Assembly (NCBI GenBank): GCA_038248655.1
Contig: JBBRXG010000091.1
Span: forward strand, 1 to 12,212
From: DATBLE01 sp038248655
Lineage (GTDB): Bacteria > Actinomycetota > Thermoleophilia > Gaiellales > Gaiellaceae
Direction: 5' to 3'
DNA: 12,212 bases
A program made the translations under genes and the position numbers. Below are positions 1 to 6,888 of the stretch, piece by piece (position 1 is the stretch's first letter; each line of letters starts with the position of its first letter). Under the pieces are notes generated by a model. The model made no database searches. It was not told where the DNA came from and worked only from the letters and a program-made list of their open reading frames with translations.

Positions 1-221
1 CGCTCGGTACCGAGGATCGACTCGGTCGAGAGCGCAGGGCCGAGCTGCCAGAGCCCACCCGGCCGGGGCAGTGTGAGCACGTTGGCGACGACGGGGCCGG
101 TGGTCGTGAACTCGAGCCTGCGGTCGTAGCTGAGGCCGGGAATCAGCTCCCGGGGTGCCGCCTTCGCGGTCCCGGCGGAGACGAGCAGGAGCAGGCAGAC
201 GATGACGGCACGGCGAGGCAC
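1..221 (-). CDS. Phosphodiester glycosidase-like secreted protein (5' part only)
   Basis: The gene starts at a GTG (219-221) and stays open for 73 codons to the left edge, so only the N-terminus is present. It begins with a short basic stretch (PRR), a hydrophobic core (AVIVCLLLLVSAGTA) and an AKA-A site, which together look like a signal peptide. The mature part starts APRELIPGLSYDRRLEF and continues through GPVVANVLTLPRPGGLWQL to STESILGTE. That pattern resembles the N-terminal segment of the phosphodiester glycosidase family (NAGPA/DUF2233 domain), secreted proteins thought to cleave sugar-phosphodiester bonds. The catalytic domain lies outside the window, so the family call rests on this short stretch and my recall of the family. 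A GAGG sits 4 bases before the GTG. The gene lies 98 bases downstream of mqnC, on the same strand, and may be a separate unit. Confidence 0.55.
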   Translation of the reverse strand, partial: MPRRAVIVCLLLLVSAGTAKAAPRELIPGLSYDRRLEFTTTGPVVANVLTLPRPGGLWQLGPALSTESILGTE

Positions 222-275
222 GACCCTCGATCCAGGTTAGCCGTCGGCTGAGCCGTTCCTGCCGTCGGAAGGCCG

Positions 276-297
276 GGGACAGGCTGAAGCATGTCCC
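276..297 (-). terminator. Small hairpin downstream of mqnC
   Basis: In the 98-base gap between mqnC and the secreted protein gene, GGGACA (276-281) pairs with TGTCCC (292-297) around a 10-base loop. There is no T-run after it in the minus-strand direction, so at best it is a weak or Rho-assisted end of the menaquinone transcript. GCCGTCGG is repeated directly at 240-247 and 261-268 in the same gap. I see no clear promoter for the next gene. Confidence 0.25.
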
Positions 298-319
298 TGC
301 AGGCGACCAGCCCGTCCCT

Positions 320-1351
320 TCACGTGCCGACGAGCGCGGGAGGGCGCTCGGCCCGGCGATACTCGACGGTGTAACCCAGCGTACGCGGGATCTCGAGCAG
401 CCTCTCCAGGTCGAGGTCGATCGTCGCGCCCGCCTTCTGGGTCACCTCGTCCTCGATCGGCAGGTCGAAGTCGTCGGCGCCGAAGTCGAGCGCACGGAAG
501 GCATCCTCGTTCTGGGTCAACACGGACGTCCGGACGTGCTTGACGTTGTCCAGGAAGATCCGGCTGAGGGCGATCCAGCGGCGGTACTCCTCCGCCGAGA
601 CCTCGGTGCCGCCGAGCGCGGTGCCGTACGGCTTGTACGTCCAGCACAGGAACGAGAACAGCCCGTCCGTCTCGTCCTGGAAGTCACGCGTGCGCTGCAG
701 GTGCTCGAGCCGCTCGTCGAGCGTCTCGTCGAACCCGATCACCATCGTCGCGGTCGTCTTGAGGCCCGCCTCGACGATCGCCCGCTGAGCGGCGAAGTAG
801 TCGGCGACCGTGTACTTCCACTTCGCGTGCCGCCTGCGGAAATCCTCGGTCAGGATCTCGCTGCCGCCGCCGGTGACCCAGTGCACGCCCGCCTCGCGCA
901 GGCGGGCCGCCGCCTCGGCGTAGGAGAGTCGTGCGCGGTCGGCGAGGAAGACGAACTCGGCGACCGTCAGCGCGTAGAACTCGACCCGCTCTCCGTACCG
1001 CTCGCGCACCGAGTGGAAGAGATCGCAGTAGTAGTCGAGCGGCAGCTTCGGGTTGAAGCCGCCGTTGAACCCGACCAGGTCGCCGCCGACCTCGAGCAGC
1101 TCGTCGATCTTCGCGAACACCTCGTCGCGTGACAGGACGTATCCACCGCGCTGGTTGGGGAGGACGTAGAACGCGCAGTAGTCGCACTGGGCGACGCAGA
1201 CGTTCGTGTAGTTGACGATCCGCATCACCATGTAGGTCGCGTGCCCGGGTGGGTGCCACCGCGCACGTACCGCCTGCGCCCGCTCGATCAGCTCGTCGTC
1301 CGACGCCTCCAGCCAGAGCCGCCGCGCCTCGTCGATGTCGATCCGACTCAT
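320..1351 (-). CDS. mqnC: Dehypoxanthine futalosine cyclase-type radical SAM enzyme (MqnC)
   Basis: This 343-residue radical SAM protein matches MqnC, which cyclises dehypoxanthine futalosine in the futalosine route to menaquinone. The 4Fe-4S motif is canonical: C52-x3-C56-x2-C59 in NYTNVCVAQCDYCAFY. Other family landmarks are GGYVLS (69-74), the GGFNPKLPLDYY segment near residue 97, GGGSEIL, and TTATMVIGFDETLDERLEHL. Length fits the family. The ATG (1349-1351) overlaps the TGA of the upstream radical SAM gene as ATGA. A strong GGTGGAGG lies 7 bases before it, so this start is well supported. Some positions look divergent: DETDGLFSFLCWTYKP where the family usually has a Gly-Phe/Pro-Trp pattern, and DFDLPIEDEVTQKAG near the C-terminus. 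A related paralogue, or an MqnE-like activity, is therefore possible. It is the last gene of the menaquinone block. Confidence 0.82.
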   Translation of the reverse strand: MSRIDIDEARRLWLEASDDELIERAQAVRARWHPPGHATYMVMRIVNYTNVCVAQCDYCAFYVLPNQRGGYVLSRDEVFAKIDELLEVGGDLVGFNGGFNPKLPLDYYCDLFHSVRERYGERVEFYALTVAEFVFLADRARLSYAEAAARLREAGVHWVTGGGSEILTEDFRRRHAKWKYTVADYFAAQRAIVEAGLKTTATMVIGFDETLDERLEHLQRTRDFQDETDGLFSFLCWTYKPYGTALGGTEVSAEEYRRWIALSRIFLDNVKHVRTSVLTQNEDAFRALDFGADDFDLPIEDEVTQKAGATIDLDLERLLEIPRTLGYTVEYRRAERPPALVGT

Positions 1352-2772
1352 CGATCGACCTCCACCGGCCGATCGTCATTCGCCGCCGCGACCGACAAGG
1401 CGGGCGCGGCCTTCGACGACTGTTCAGGTGCGAGCCGGGTTCGGGAAGGCTCGCGGGCGAAACCGGAGGTTTCCCCCGCGTTCAGCACGTCCATGAACGA
1501 GCTGACCGAGAAGACGGCGTTCCCGGGCCCCGCAGCGCCGTATCCTGGAGGCGGCCGCAGGCCATGGCCCTCGAGCGTGTCCCGGTAGGCCTCGAGCAGG
1601 CGCACGTGGTACTCGAGCGGCGCGCCTTCGGGGTTGTCGCGGCCGAGCGGCGTCGCCGGCTCGGGGCACCAGGTGGTGAACCGGGGAGTGATCCCGCGGC
1701 TCATGAAGAAGTCGAGGCCCTCGACAGTGCTCGCGATCGCCGCATCCACGGTGTCGAAGCCGAAGGGCCTCGCCAGCTCGACGCCGGCGACGAAGTTCGG
1801 GATCACCTGGCGCGGCCCGAAGACCTCGGCCGCATCGAGGATCCGCCGGTGCCACTCCCCCCGGCCGACGTACCGCTCCTTACCGGGGCAGATCAGCGAG
1901 AACAACCGTGCGTCCCAGACCTCGTAGTTCGGGTGGTAGATCGTGATCCCGTAGTCGCGGTAGCGCTCGACCGCCTCGCGCGGCAGCGCCTGCGCGACGA
2001 CCTTGCCGATCCAGCGCCCGGGGAACCGCTCCTCGATCGCTTGCGCGTAGCGCCCGTAGAAGTCGGCCTCCTCGAGCCCGTCGACCTTGCTCGTCACGGA
2101 CCCGCCGGTGAGCGTGTACGCGTGGCTGGCCCGCGCCGTGTCGTGCTCGTCGATCAGAGAGAGCGCCTCGATCACGTCGGCGACCGGCTTGATGCCGGTG
2201 TACGGCCGGCCGGCCCTCCTGTGCGAGCGCCAGTTGTGGTTGATGTCGCAGAACCCGCACTCCTCCTTGGCGCCGAAGTACTGGCAGAGCCGCAGCACCG
2301 TCAGGTAGATCAGGTAGCCCCACTGGATCGTGGGGGCGGTCTCCATCACGGTCTTTCCGTTCGCGAGCGTGTGCCGGTAGTACTCGGGCATCGGCGGCGA
2401 GGCGACGTCGGCGACAGGCAGACCGTCGAGCTCGAGCGTCAGGCCACCGTCGTCGTCCCGGCCGACCAGGTAGGGAGAGGCCGGGTTCACGCGCACGGAG
2501 ACGATCGTCCGGCGGAGGCCGTAGGGCCCCCCGCTCAGCCCGATCTCCTCCGGCGGCCGGCGCCTGGCCGCCTCGCCGAGGTCGGAGAGGGGCTGCTGGT
2601 CGAACGAGAAGATGAAGTACGACTTCGGCTTCACGGCCCCGTCGAGGTTGTCCGAGAGCGCCGATCCGGCGAACGCGATCCCCGTCCGCAGCAAATCCTC
2701 CTTGAGGACCGCCTCGGGCGGCACGCCGGGGAAGCGACCGATCAGCGACTCGACGAGCTCGGTTCGGCTCAT
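1348..2772 (-). CDS. Radical SAM-like protein with C-x8-C-x2-C motif, unknown reaction
   Basis: The protein has 474 residues and lies between mqnA and mqnC, overlapping the mqnC start by ATGA. Its only cysteine cluster is C163-x8-C172-x2-C175 (LCQYFGAKEECGFCDIN). The final EECGFCDIN looks like a radical SAM cluster site, but the first spacing is far wider than the usual C-x3-C-x2-C. LTGGS at 221-225 could be the glycine-rich SAM-binding strand. Two further cysteines, C295 (LICPGK) and C369 (TWCPEP), are isolated. About 150 residues precede the cluster. The last 55 or so (after about 420) look low-complexity and Ala/Arg/Glu-rich. MqnE is often encoded beside mqnA and mqnC, but this protein lacks MqnE's canonical motif, so I do not call it MqnE. 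A role in menaquinone synthesis is inferred from position only. GAGGG about 8 bases before the ATG (2770-2772) supports the start. Confidence 0.75.
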   Translation of the reverse strand: MSRTELVESLIGRFPGVPPEAVLKEDLLRTGIAFAGSALSDNLDGAVKPKSYFIFSFDQQPLSDLGEAARRRPPEEIGLSGGPYGLRRTIVSVRVNPASPYLVGRDDDGGLTLELDGLPVADVASPPMPEYYRHTLANGKTVMETAPTIQWGYLIYLTVLRLCQYFGAKEECGFCDINHNWRSHRRAGRPYTGIKPVADVIEALSLIDEHDTARASHAYTLTGGSVTSKVDGLEEADFYGRYAQAIEERFPGRWIGKVVAQALPREAVERYRDYGITIYHPNYEVWDARLFSLICPGKERYVGRGEWHRRILDAAEVFGPRQVIPNFVAGVELARPFGFDTVDAAIASTVEGLDFFMSRGITPRFTTWCPEPATPLGRDNPEGAPLEYHVRLLEAYRDTLEGHGLRPPPGYGAAGPGNAVFSVSSFMDVLNAGETSGFAREPSRTRLAPEQSSKAAPALSVAAANDDRPVEVDR

Positions 2773-2852
2773 CGGTCGACCCTCGAGCGATGAGCGGGGA
2801 GGGGAAGCACGGCTTCCCCCACGGGAGCGAGCCGGAGGCGAACGACGATCAT
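2769..2852 (-). CDS. Possible 27-residue coupling ORF between mqnA and the radical SAM gene
   Basis: A 27-codon frame fills the gap between mqnA and the radical SAM gene. Its ATG (2850-2852) overlaps the mqnA TGA as ATGA. Its own TGA (2769-2771) overlaps the radical SAM ATG the same way. The product would read MIVVRLRLAPVGEAVLPLPAHRSRVDR, basic with no domain I recognise. It carries an internal hairpin. The double overlap would let ribosomes pass from mqnA to the next gene without a break, so the reading itself may matter more than the peptide. It may also be chance, since frames this short are common in GC-rich DNA. Confidence 0.3.
   Translation of the reverse strand: MIVVRLRLAPVGEAVLPLPAHRSRVDR
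2801..2819 (-). other. Perfect 8-bp hairpin in the mqnA-radical SAM gap
   Basis: GGGGAAGC (2801-2808) and GCTTCCCC (2812-2819) form a perfect 8-bp stem with a 3-base loop, about 30 bases upstream of the radical SAM ATG. No T-run follows on the minus strand, so it does not look like a classical terminator. An mRNA-processing or stability element, or a structure opened by ribosomes translating the 27-codon frame, is more likely. Function is inferred. Confidence 0.45.
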
Positions 2853-3628
2853 GCGCTCACCGCCTCCTGGACGAAACGAAGCTCCGGGACCTCGTCCAGC
2901 TCGCCGACGTCGCGCGCCAGCTCGAGGAACGTGAACAGGCCGGCGCGCTCGCGGGGGCCGAACCGGTAGCGCAGCTTCTCGAAGTAGCGCGCGAGGAATC
3001 CGGCCGGGTAGCCGTACCGCTCGCGGGCCTCGTGGGCGAGCTGCTCGGGCTCGGCTCTCGCGCGGCGGACGGACGCAACCAGGGCGTCCTCGAGCGCGGA
3101 CATCCCGTCGGCGACGGGCTCCGGGGCGGCGAAGACGGCGAAGACCATCGGCAACCCGGTGCGCTCGAGCCAGAGACGGCCGAGGTCGTGGTGCGGGGTC
3201 GGATCCTCGAATGCGCTCTTCAGTGCGGCGTCCCCGATCAGGAGCGTCGCGTCTGCCGCCTCTCCGAGCGGGACGTGGTCGGCCCCGGGGATCAGCACCT
3301 TCGTCAGCACGACGGAGGTCGCGCTCTCCGGCGTGACGGCGACGCTCCGGACCTGCTCGAGCGGGCAGCGGGAGACGAGCTGGATCGAGTCGACGGCGCC
3401 CTCCGAACCGACGCACAGCCGCGGCAGGATCCGGAGCCGATCGGCGTTCCGCGCCCACGCGATCGACGAGATCGGCGCCAGGTCGAGCTCGCCGGCCAGA
3501 AGCCGTGCGTTCAGCTCGGTCGGCACCCCGCTGACCTCCTCGACCTCGTGCTCGAGCCGGTAGAAGACCGGCGCCATGTTCACGTACGAGATGCGCCCCA
3601 GCCGTAGTCGACGCTGCTCACGACGCAC
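2849..3628 (-). CDS. mqnA: Chorismate dehydratase MqnA
   Basis: This 259-residue protein belongs to the MqnA family, which dehydrates chorismate to 3-enolpyruvyl-benzoate in the first step of the futalosine menaquinone route. Family signatures are GRISYVNMAPVFY (11-23), the ISSIAWARN segment (53-61), VDSIQLVSR (79-87), SATSVVLTK (102-110), LLIGDAAL (129-136) and GLPMVFAVFA. The fold is like a periplasmic binding protein but without a signal peptide, as expected for a cytoplasmic enzyme. The start is a GTG (3626-3628) that overlaps the end of the prenyl synthase gene by 11 bases. No strong ribosome binding site is visible, which fits translational coupling. A slightly later start would still keep the GRISYVN segment. 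The stop overlaps the ATG of the 27-codon frame. Confidence 0.92.
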   Translation of the reverse strand: MRREQRRLRLGRISYVNMAPVFYRLEHEVEEVSGVPTELNARLLAGELDLAPISSIAWARNADRLRILPRLCVGSEGAVDSIQLVSRCPLEQVRSVAVTPESATSVVLTKVLIPGADHVPLGEAADATLLIGDAALKSAFEDPTPHHDLGRLWLERTGLPMVFAVFAAPEPVADGMSALEDALVASVRRARAEPEQLAHEARERYGYPAGFLARYFEKLRYRFGPRERAGLFTFLELARDVGELDEVPELRFVQEAVSA

Positions 3629-4529
3629 GGTGAACCACCAGATGGGTGAGCGTCTCCAGCTCCTCGCGGTGCAGCTCGCCGTTCAGGCACGCGCGCGCCC
3701 TGCGTGCATAGTCGAGCGCGAGCTCGCGCGAGCGATCGAGGGCGCCGGTCGCGGCCACCCGCACGAGTGCGCCCTCGAGCGGCCCGCCGGAGAGTGCGCG
3801 GCGCACGACCTCGTCCTCCCGGGCGGCGAGGATCAGCGGCAGGGTCGGAGTCCCCTCTCTGAGATCCACTCCGGCGATCTTGCCCGTCTCGACCGTCTCC
3901 CCCGCACAGTCGAGGATATCGTCGGTGATCTGAAAGGCGATCCCGAGCGCGAGCCCGAACGCCCCCAGCCGGCGTCTGCCCGCACCGAGCACGCAGGCCG
4001 CCTCGAACAGCTTTCCCGTCTTCAGCCCGCAGCGCTCGAGGTACGCCTCGACCGTCGTGTGCGGGTCGTGTGCCTGCCGACGTTGCATCGCCTCTCCGCG
4101 GGCGAGGCAGAGCGCGGCGTCGGCGAGCAGCGAGACGGATGCCGCGTCCCCGGTGGCGGCGAGCTCCGCGAATGCGCGCGCGAAGAGGAAGTCGCCCGTC
4201 GCCCGCGCAGCCGCCGGGCCGTATGCCGACCAGGCCGACGCCCGGCCGCGGCGGAACTCTGCTCCGTCGATCAGGTCGTCGTGGACGAGGGTGGCCATGT
4301 GGACGAGCTCGACGGCGACGCCGGCGGCGACGGACGGCGCCGCCCCCGGAGGCGTGGAGAAGAACACGAGGAGCGGGCGCAGGCGCTTGCCTCCGGCCGC
4401 GAGCGCATCGCGGGAGACAGCGGCGACGAGGCCCGAGTGAGTGCCGACGGTCGCGTCGAGCCGCTCCTCCAGCTCCTCGAGATAGAGGTCGAGCCCGGGC
4501 GTCTCCCGGATCGTGGCGAGCGCGCTCAT
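3618..4529 (-). CDS. Long-chain polyprenyl diphosphate synthase (menaquinone tail)
   Basis: This 303-residue trans-prenyltransferase has all the landmark motifs. GKRLRP is at 48-52, the first aspartate-rich motif DDLID at 84-88, the second DDILD at 203-207, and KIAGVDLREGTPTLPL at 218-232. The residue five before the first motif is Ala79. A small side chain there is typical of synthases making long chains, such as heptaprenyl to decaprenyl, rather than farnesyl diphosphate. The product is most likely the isoprenoid tail of menaquinone, given its neighbours ubiE and mqnA. The ATG (4527-4529) overlaps the ubiE stop as ATGA. The same frame stays open upstream into ubiE, but the family N-terminus and the overlap fix the start here. 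Exact chain length cannot be read from sequence. No separate small regulatory subunit (HepS-like) is visible. Confidence 0.9.
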   Translation of the reverse strand: MSALATIRETPGLDLYLEELEERLDATVGTHSGLVAAVSRDALAAGGKRLRPLLVFFSTPPGAAPSVAAGVAVELVHMATLVHDDLIDGAEFRRGRASAWSAYGPAAARATGDFLFARAFAELAATGDAASVSLLADAALCLARGEAMQRRQAHDPHTTVEAYLERCGLKTGKLFEAACVLGAGRRRLGAFGLALGIAFQITDDILDCAGETVETGKIAGVDLREGTPTLPLILAAREDEVVRRALSGGPLEGALVRVAATGALDRSRELALDYARRARACLNGELHREELETLTHLVVHRAS

Positions 4530-5209
4530 CGTCCGCCGGCCCGCCCCGTGTGCAGCGCGACGATCCCGCCCGCGAACGTCCGCCACTCGACGACGTCGAA
4601 CCCGGCCTCGCCGAGGAGTCGCGCGAGCTCGTCCGGACCGGGAAAGCGGCGGACGCTCGCCGGCAGGTACGAGTACGCGGCTCCTCCCTTCAGGAGCTTC
4701 CCGGCGAGCGGCACGATCCGGTCGAACCACACACGGTAGAACGGCGCGAGGACGCCGCGCGGCTGCGTGATCTCGAGGATCGCGACACTGCCGCCGGAGG
4801 CGAGCACGCGCCTGATCTCCCGGAGACCCAGCTCGAGGTCCGAGACGTTCCGGACGCCGAAGCCGACGGTGACGGCGTCGAATCCGCCGTCCTCGAACGG
4901 CAGCGCGAGCAGATCGCCCTCGACCCACTCGACGGCCGCATCCTTGCGCCGCGCCCGCTCGAGCATCCGCGGCGAGAAGTCGAGCCCGGTCACGCGCCCG
5001 CCCGCCTTGCGCGCGGCGACGGCGAGGTCGCCGGTGCCGCAGCACGCGTCGAGGACGCGGCCGCCCTTCCGGACGACCGCCTCTGCGGCGATGCGGCGCC
5101 AGCGCCGGTCGAGCCCGGCCGTCATCAGTCGGTTCATCGCGTCATACACCGGCGCGATCCGGTCGAACATCGTCCGCACGTCGGCGGCCGGCAGGGTTCC
5201 TGTGCTCAC
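4526..5209 (-). CDS. ubiE: Demethylmenaquinone methyltransferase (UbiE/MenG)
   Basis: This 227-residue SAM-dependent methyltransferase adds the ring methyl group in the last step of menaquinone synthesis. The UbiE/MenG family signature MFDRIAPVYDAMNRLM is near residues 14-29. Motif I VLDACCGTGDLA (52-63) binds SAM. GLDFSPRMLERAR follows, with GFGVRN at 116-121 and YSYLPASVRRFP at 179-190. Length is usual for the family. The start is a GTG (5207-5209) without a clear ribosome binding site. The signature begins at residue 14, so a start much later would truncate it. The gene sits 57 bases downstream of qcrC, across a gap with two small hairpins, and overlaps the prenyl synthase gene. As the genome seems to use menaquinone, MenG is the better functional name. 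Confidence 0.92.
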   Translation of the reverse strand: MSTGTLPAADVRTMFDRIAPVYDAMNRLMTAGLDRRWRRIAAEAVVRKGGRVLDACCGTGDLAVAARKAGGRVTGLDFSPRMLERARRKDAAVEWVEGDLLALPFEDGGFDAVTVGFGVRNVSDLELGLREIRRVLASGGSVAILEITQPRGVLAPFYRVWFDRIVPLAGKLLKGGAAYSYLPASVRRFPGPDELARLLGEAGFDVVEWRTFAGGIVALHTGRAGGR

Positions 5210-5214
5210 GACGG

Positions 5215-5262
5215 GGCGCCGGGAGCGCCGGTTATGCCCTGGAAGATGCGCACGCGCACATC
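5215..5262 (-). other. Two small hairpins between qcrC and ubiE
   Basis: The 57-base gap between qcrC (stop 5267-5269) and ubiE holds two adjacent inverted repeats. The first in the direction of transcription spans 5245-5262 and can form a 7-bp stem with one G-T pair and a 4-base loop. The second pairs 5215-5219 with 5225-5229 around a 5-base loop, just before the ubiE GTG. This is the longest break inside the qcr-to-mqn block, so it may be a processing or partial-termination point that sets different levels for the respiratory and biosynthetic genes. There is no T-run. Confidence 0.35.
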
Positions 5263-5266
5263 ATTC

Positions 5267-6103
5267 CTATTCGCCGCCCTTGGATGCCTCGAGGAAGATC
5301 GCGATCTTGCGGATGTTCTCTTCGCCGAGCGAGGCGAACGAAGGCATGGGTGAGCCCGGGGTGACACAGGAGGGGCACTTGAGATGGTTGATCTGGAACT
5401 GGATCCCCCGCCCCTTCTTGCCCTCATCGCTGAGGTTCGGGGCGCCCAGGTTGGACGAGCCGGTGCCGAGATACGTGTGGCACGTCAGGCAGCCCGACTC
5501 GGCGAACAGCCTCGCGCCCGGGATCGCGTTCGCCGGCAACTTCTGCTTCTTCACCCACGTGCCGACCGCGCCGAGCGTCTCGCTTGCGAGCGCCTCCTTC
5601 GCAGTCGCGCCCTTGTACGTGAGCGTGCCCGTCGCGATCACGGTCAGGATCGTGATCACCACCGCCACCGGCCGGCGGGACAGCCGCCGCTCGCGCCGCA
5701 TGTCCAGGAACGGGAGCGCGAGCATCAGCACCATGATGATCGTCGGGATCCCGACGGTTGCGAGGATCACCGAGTCGGGCCACTTGAAGATCCGCAGCAG
5801 GTAGAAGAGGAAGTAGAAGTACCAGTCCGGACGAGGAACGAAGCTGGTCGTGCCCGGGTCGGCCTGGTCGCTGTACAGCGGGCCGAGCCAGCCGGCGCCC
5901 GTGCCGGTGTGGTCGCCCGGCGTCGTCCACTTCCAGACCACCGCCAGCCCGACGATCACCACCACGACGACCAGGCTCATCACCGTGTCGTGGAACATCG
6001 CGTACGGGTAGAACGGCTTCCCGCGCTTGCGGACGTCCTCCTTGTACCTGGCGAACTGCGCCCGGCGTGCCTGCAGGCTCGCGCTCGGCTTGTGAATCGT
6101 CAC
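5267..6103 (-). CDS. qcrC: Menaquinol-cytochrome c reductase: subunit IV-cytochrome c fusion (QcrC)
   Basis: This 278-residue protein joins a subunit IV-like membrane part to a C-terminal cytochrome c, the layout of Bacillus QcrC. Membrane segments are about 41-58, 112-133 and 146-162. The quinol-site motif is PDWY (92-95), the Asp form associated with menaquinone-using complexes. The haem c site is CLTCH (C205, C208, H209). Met253 in SPMPSF is the likely axial ligand. A second cysteine pair, C243-P-S-C246, lies just before that Met and has no following His, so it is not a haem site. It may form a disulfide. The start is a GTG (6101-6103) overlapping the qcrB TGA as GTGA. The frame stays open further upstream inside qcrB, but subunit IV homology begins only here. 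It works with QcrA and QcrB to pass electrons from menaquinol to cytochrome c. Confidence 0.92.
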   Translation of the reverse strand: MTIHKPSASLQARRAQFARYKEDVRKRGKPFYPYAMFHDTVMSLVVVVVIVGLAVVWKWTTPGDHTGTGAGWLGPLYSDQADPGTTSFVPRPDWYFYFLFYLLRIFKWPDSVILATVGIPTIIMVLMLALPFLDMRRERRLSRRPVAVVITILTVIATGTLTYKGATAKEALASETLGAVGTWVKKQKLPANAIPGARLFAESGCLTCHTYLGTGSSNLGAPNLSDEGKKGRGIQFQINHLKCPSCVTPGSPMPSFASLGEENIRKIAIFLEASKGGE

Positions 6104-6888
6104 GGCGTCGGCCTCCCGCGCGTGGTCGGCGAGACGAGCCCCGCCCGCGCCGGGGGCGGCGGCTCGGCCTCGATGTGCTCGGCGCCCGCCGCCTCCTTCG
6201 ACCAGGGCGGCGATGAGACCCCGAGGCGGATCACGAGGTACAGGTGCAGCCCGATCAGCCCGAAGATCAGTCCGGGCGCGACGAGCATGTGCAGCGAGTA
6301 GAACCGCGACAGCGTGTCCCCCCCGAGCGCGGGTCCGCCCTGCATCACCTGCGCGAGCAGGCCGCCGACGAACGGCCCGTTGCCGGTGATGTTCATCCCG
6401 ACCGCCGTCGCCCAGTACGCGGTCTGGTCGTACGGAAGCAGGTAGCCGGTGAAGCCCTCGAACATGCCGAGGATCAGGAGGATCACGCCGACGATCCAGT
6501 TCAGCTCGCGCGGGTACTTGTAGGCGCCGTACAGGAAGACCCTCGCCATGTGGAAGAAGAGCAGGATGATGAAGACGCTGGCGCCCCAGCGGTGCATTCC
6601 GCGGACGAGCCAGCCGAAGTCGACGTCGTTCGTGATGTGCTGGATCGAGCCGTACGCCTCGTTCGGGGACGGCTTGTAGTACATCGCCAGGATCACGCCC
6701 GTGATCGTCTGGACGAGGAACGCGGTCAGCGTCGCCGAGCCGAGGGTGTGCGCCCAACCGCTGTCGCCCGGCACCTTGCGGAAGAGGAAGTACTTGACCC
6801 CGCCCATGAGGCCGGAGCGCTCCTCGAGCCAGTCGAGCGGGTACAGGACCATCCCCTCGACCTGCTTGCGACGGGCCGACTTGGGCAT
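6100..6888 (-). CDS. qcrB: Cytochrome b6-type subunit of menaquinol-cytochrome c reductase (QcrB)
   Basis: This 262-residue membrane protein corresponds to the N-terminal, four-helix half of cytochrome b. The haem b ligands are H99/H113 (13 residues between) and H200/H215 (14 between). The 14-residue spacing in the second pair is the b6-type pattern. QAVMQGGPALGGDTLSRFYSLH-like sequence around 180-200 and YKYPRELNWIVG near 123-134 also match the family. The other half is supplied by QcrC. There is no cysteine in the protein. Where b6 proteins have Cys for the covalent extra haem (YCxGG), this one reads HTLGS (47-51). The C-terminus ends in a short Pro/Ala-rich tail. The ATG (6886-6888) shares one base with the qcrA stop (TGATG). 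GGAG lies about ten bases before the ATG. Confidence 0.93.
   Translation of the reverse strand: MPKSARRKQVEGMVLYPLDWLEERSGLMGGVKYFLFRKVPGDSGWAHTLGSATLTAFLVQTITGVILAMYYKPSPNEAYGSIQHITNDVDFGWLVRGMHRWGASVFIILLFFHMARVFLYGAYKYPRELNWIVGVILLILGMFEGFTGYLLPYDQTAYWATAVGMNITGNGPFVGGLLAQVMQGGPALGGDTLSRFYSLHMLVAPGLIFGLIGLHLYLVIRLGVSSPPWSKEAAGAEHIEAEPPPPARAGLVSPTTRGRPTP

Noticed and set aside
1348..2772. Calling the 474-residue radical SAM-like protein MqnE
   Set aside because: Position would suit MqnE, but the cysteine spacing and surrounding sequence do not match, so function is left open.
1249..2793. 514-codon open frame on the plus strand over the radical SAM gene
   Set aside because: Antisense shadow: biased Arg/Pro/Val/Asp composition, no recognisable motif, and no ribosome binding site. 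The minus-strand gene has ATGA coupling and motifs.
4530..5045. N-terminal extension of the prenyl synthase frame into ubiE
   Set aside because: The added part is Arg-rich and out of frame with ubiE. Family homology starts at the ATG at 4529, which overlaps the ubiE stop.
4070..5353. 427-codon frame on the plus strand across prenyl synthase, ubiE and the qcrC end
   Set aside because: It spans three real minus-strand genes and their gap and is mostly Arg/Pro/Ala, so it is a shadow.
6104..6757. N-terminal extension of the qcrC frame into qcrB
   Set aside because: The extension has shadow composition. The subunit IV part begins at the GTG at 6103 that overlaps the qcrB stop.
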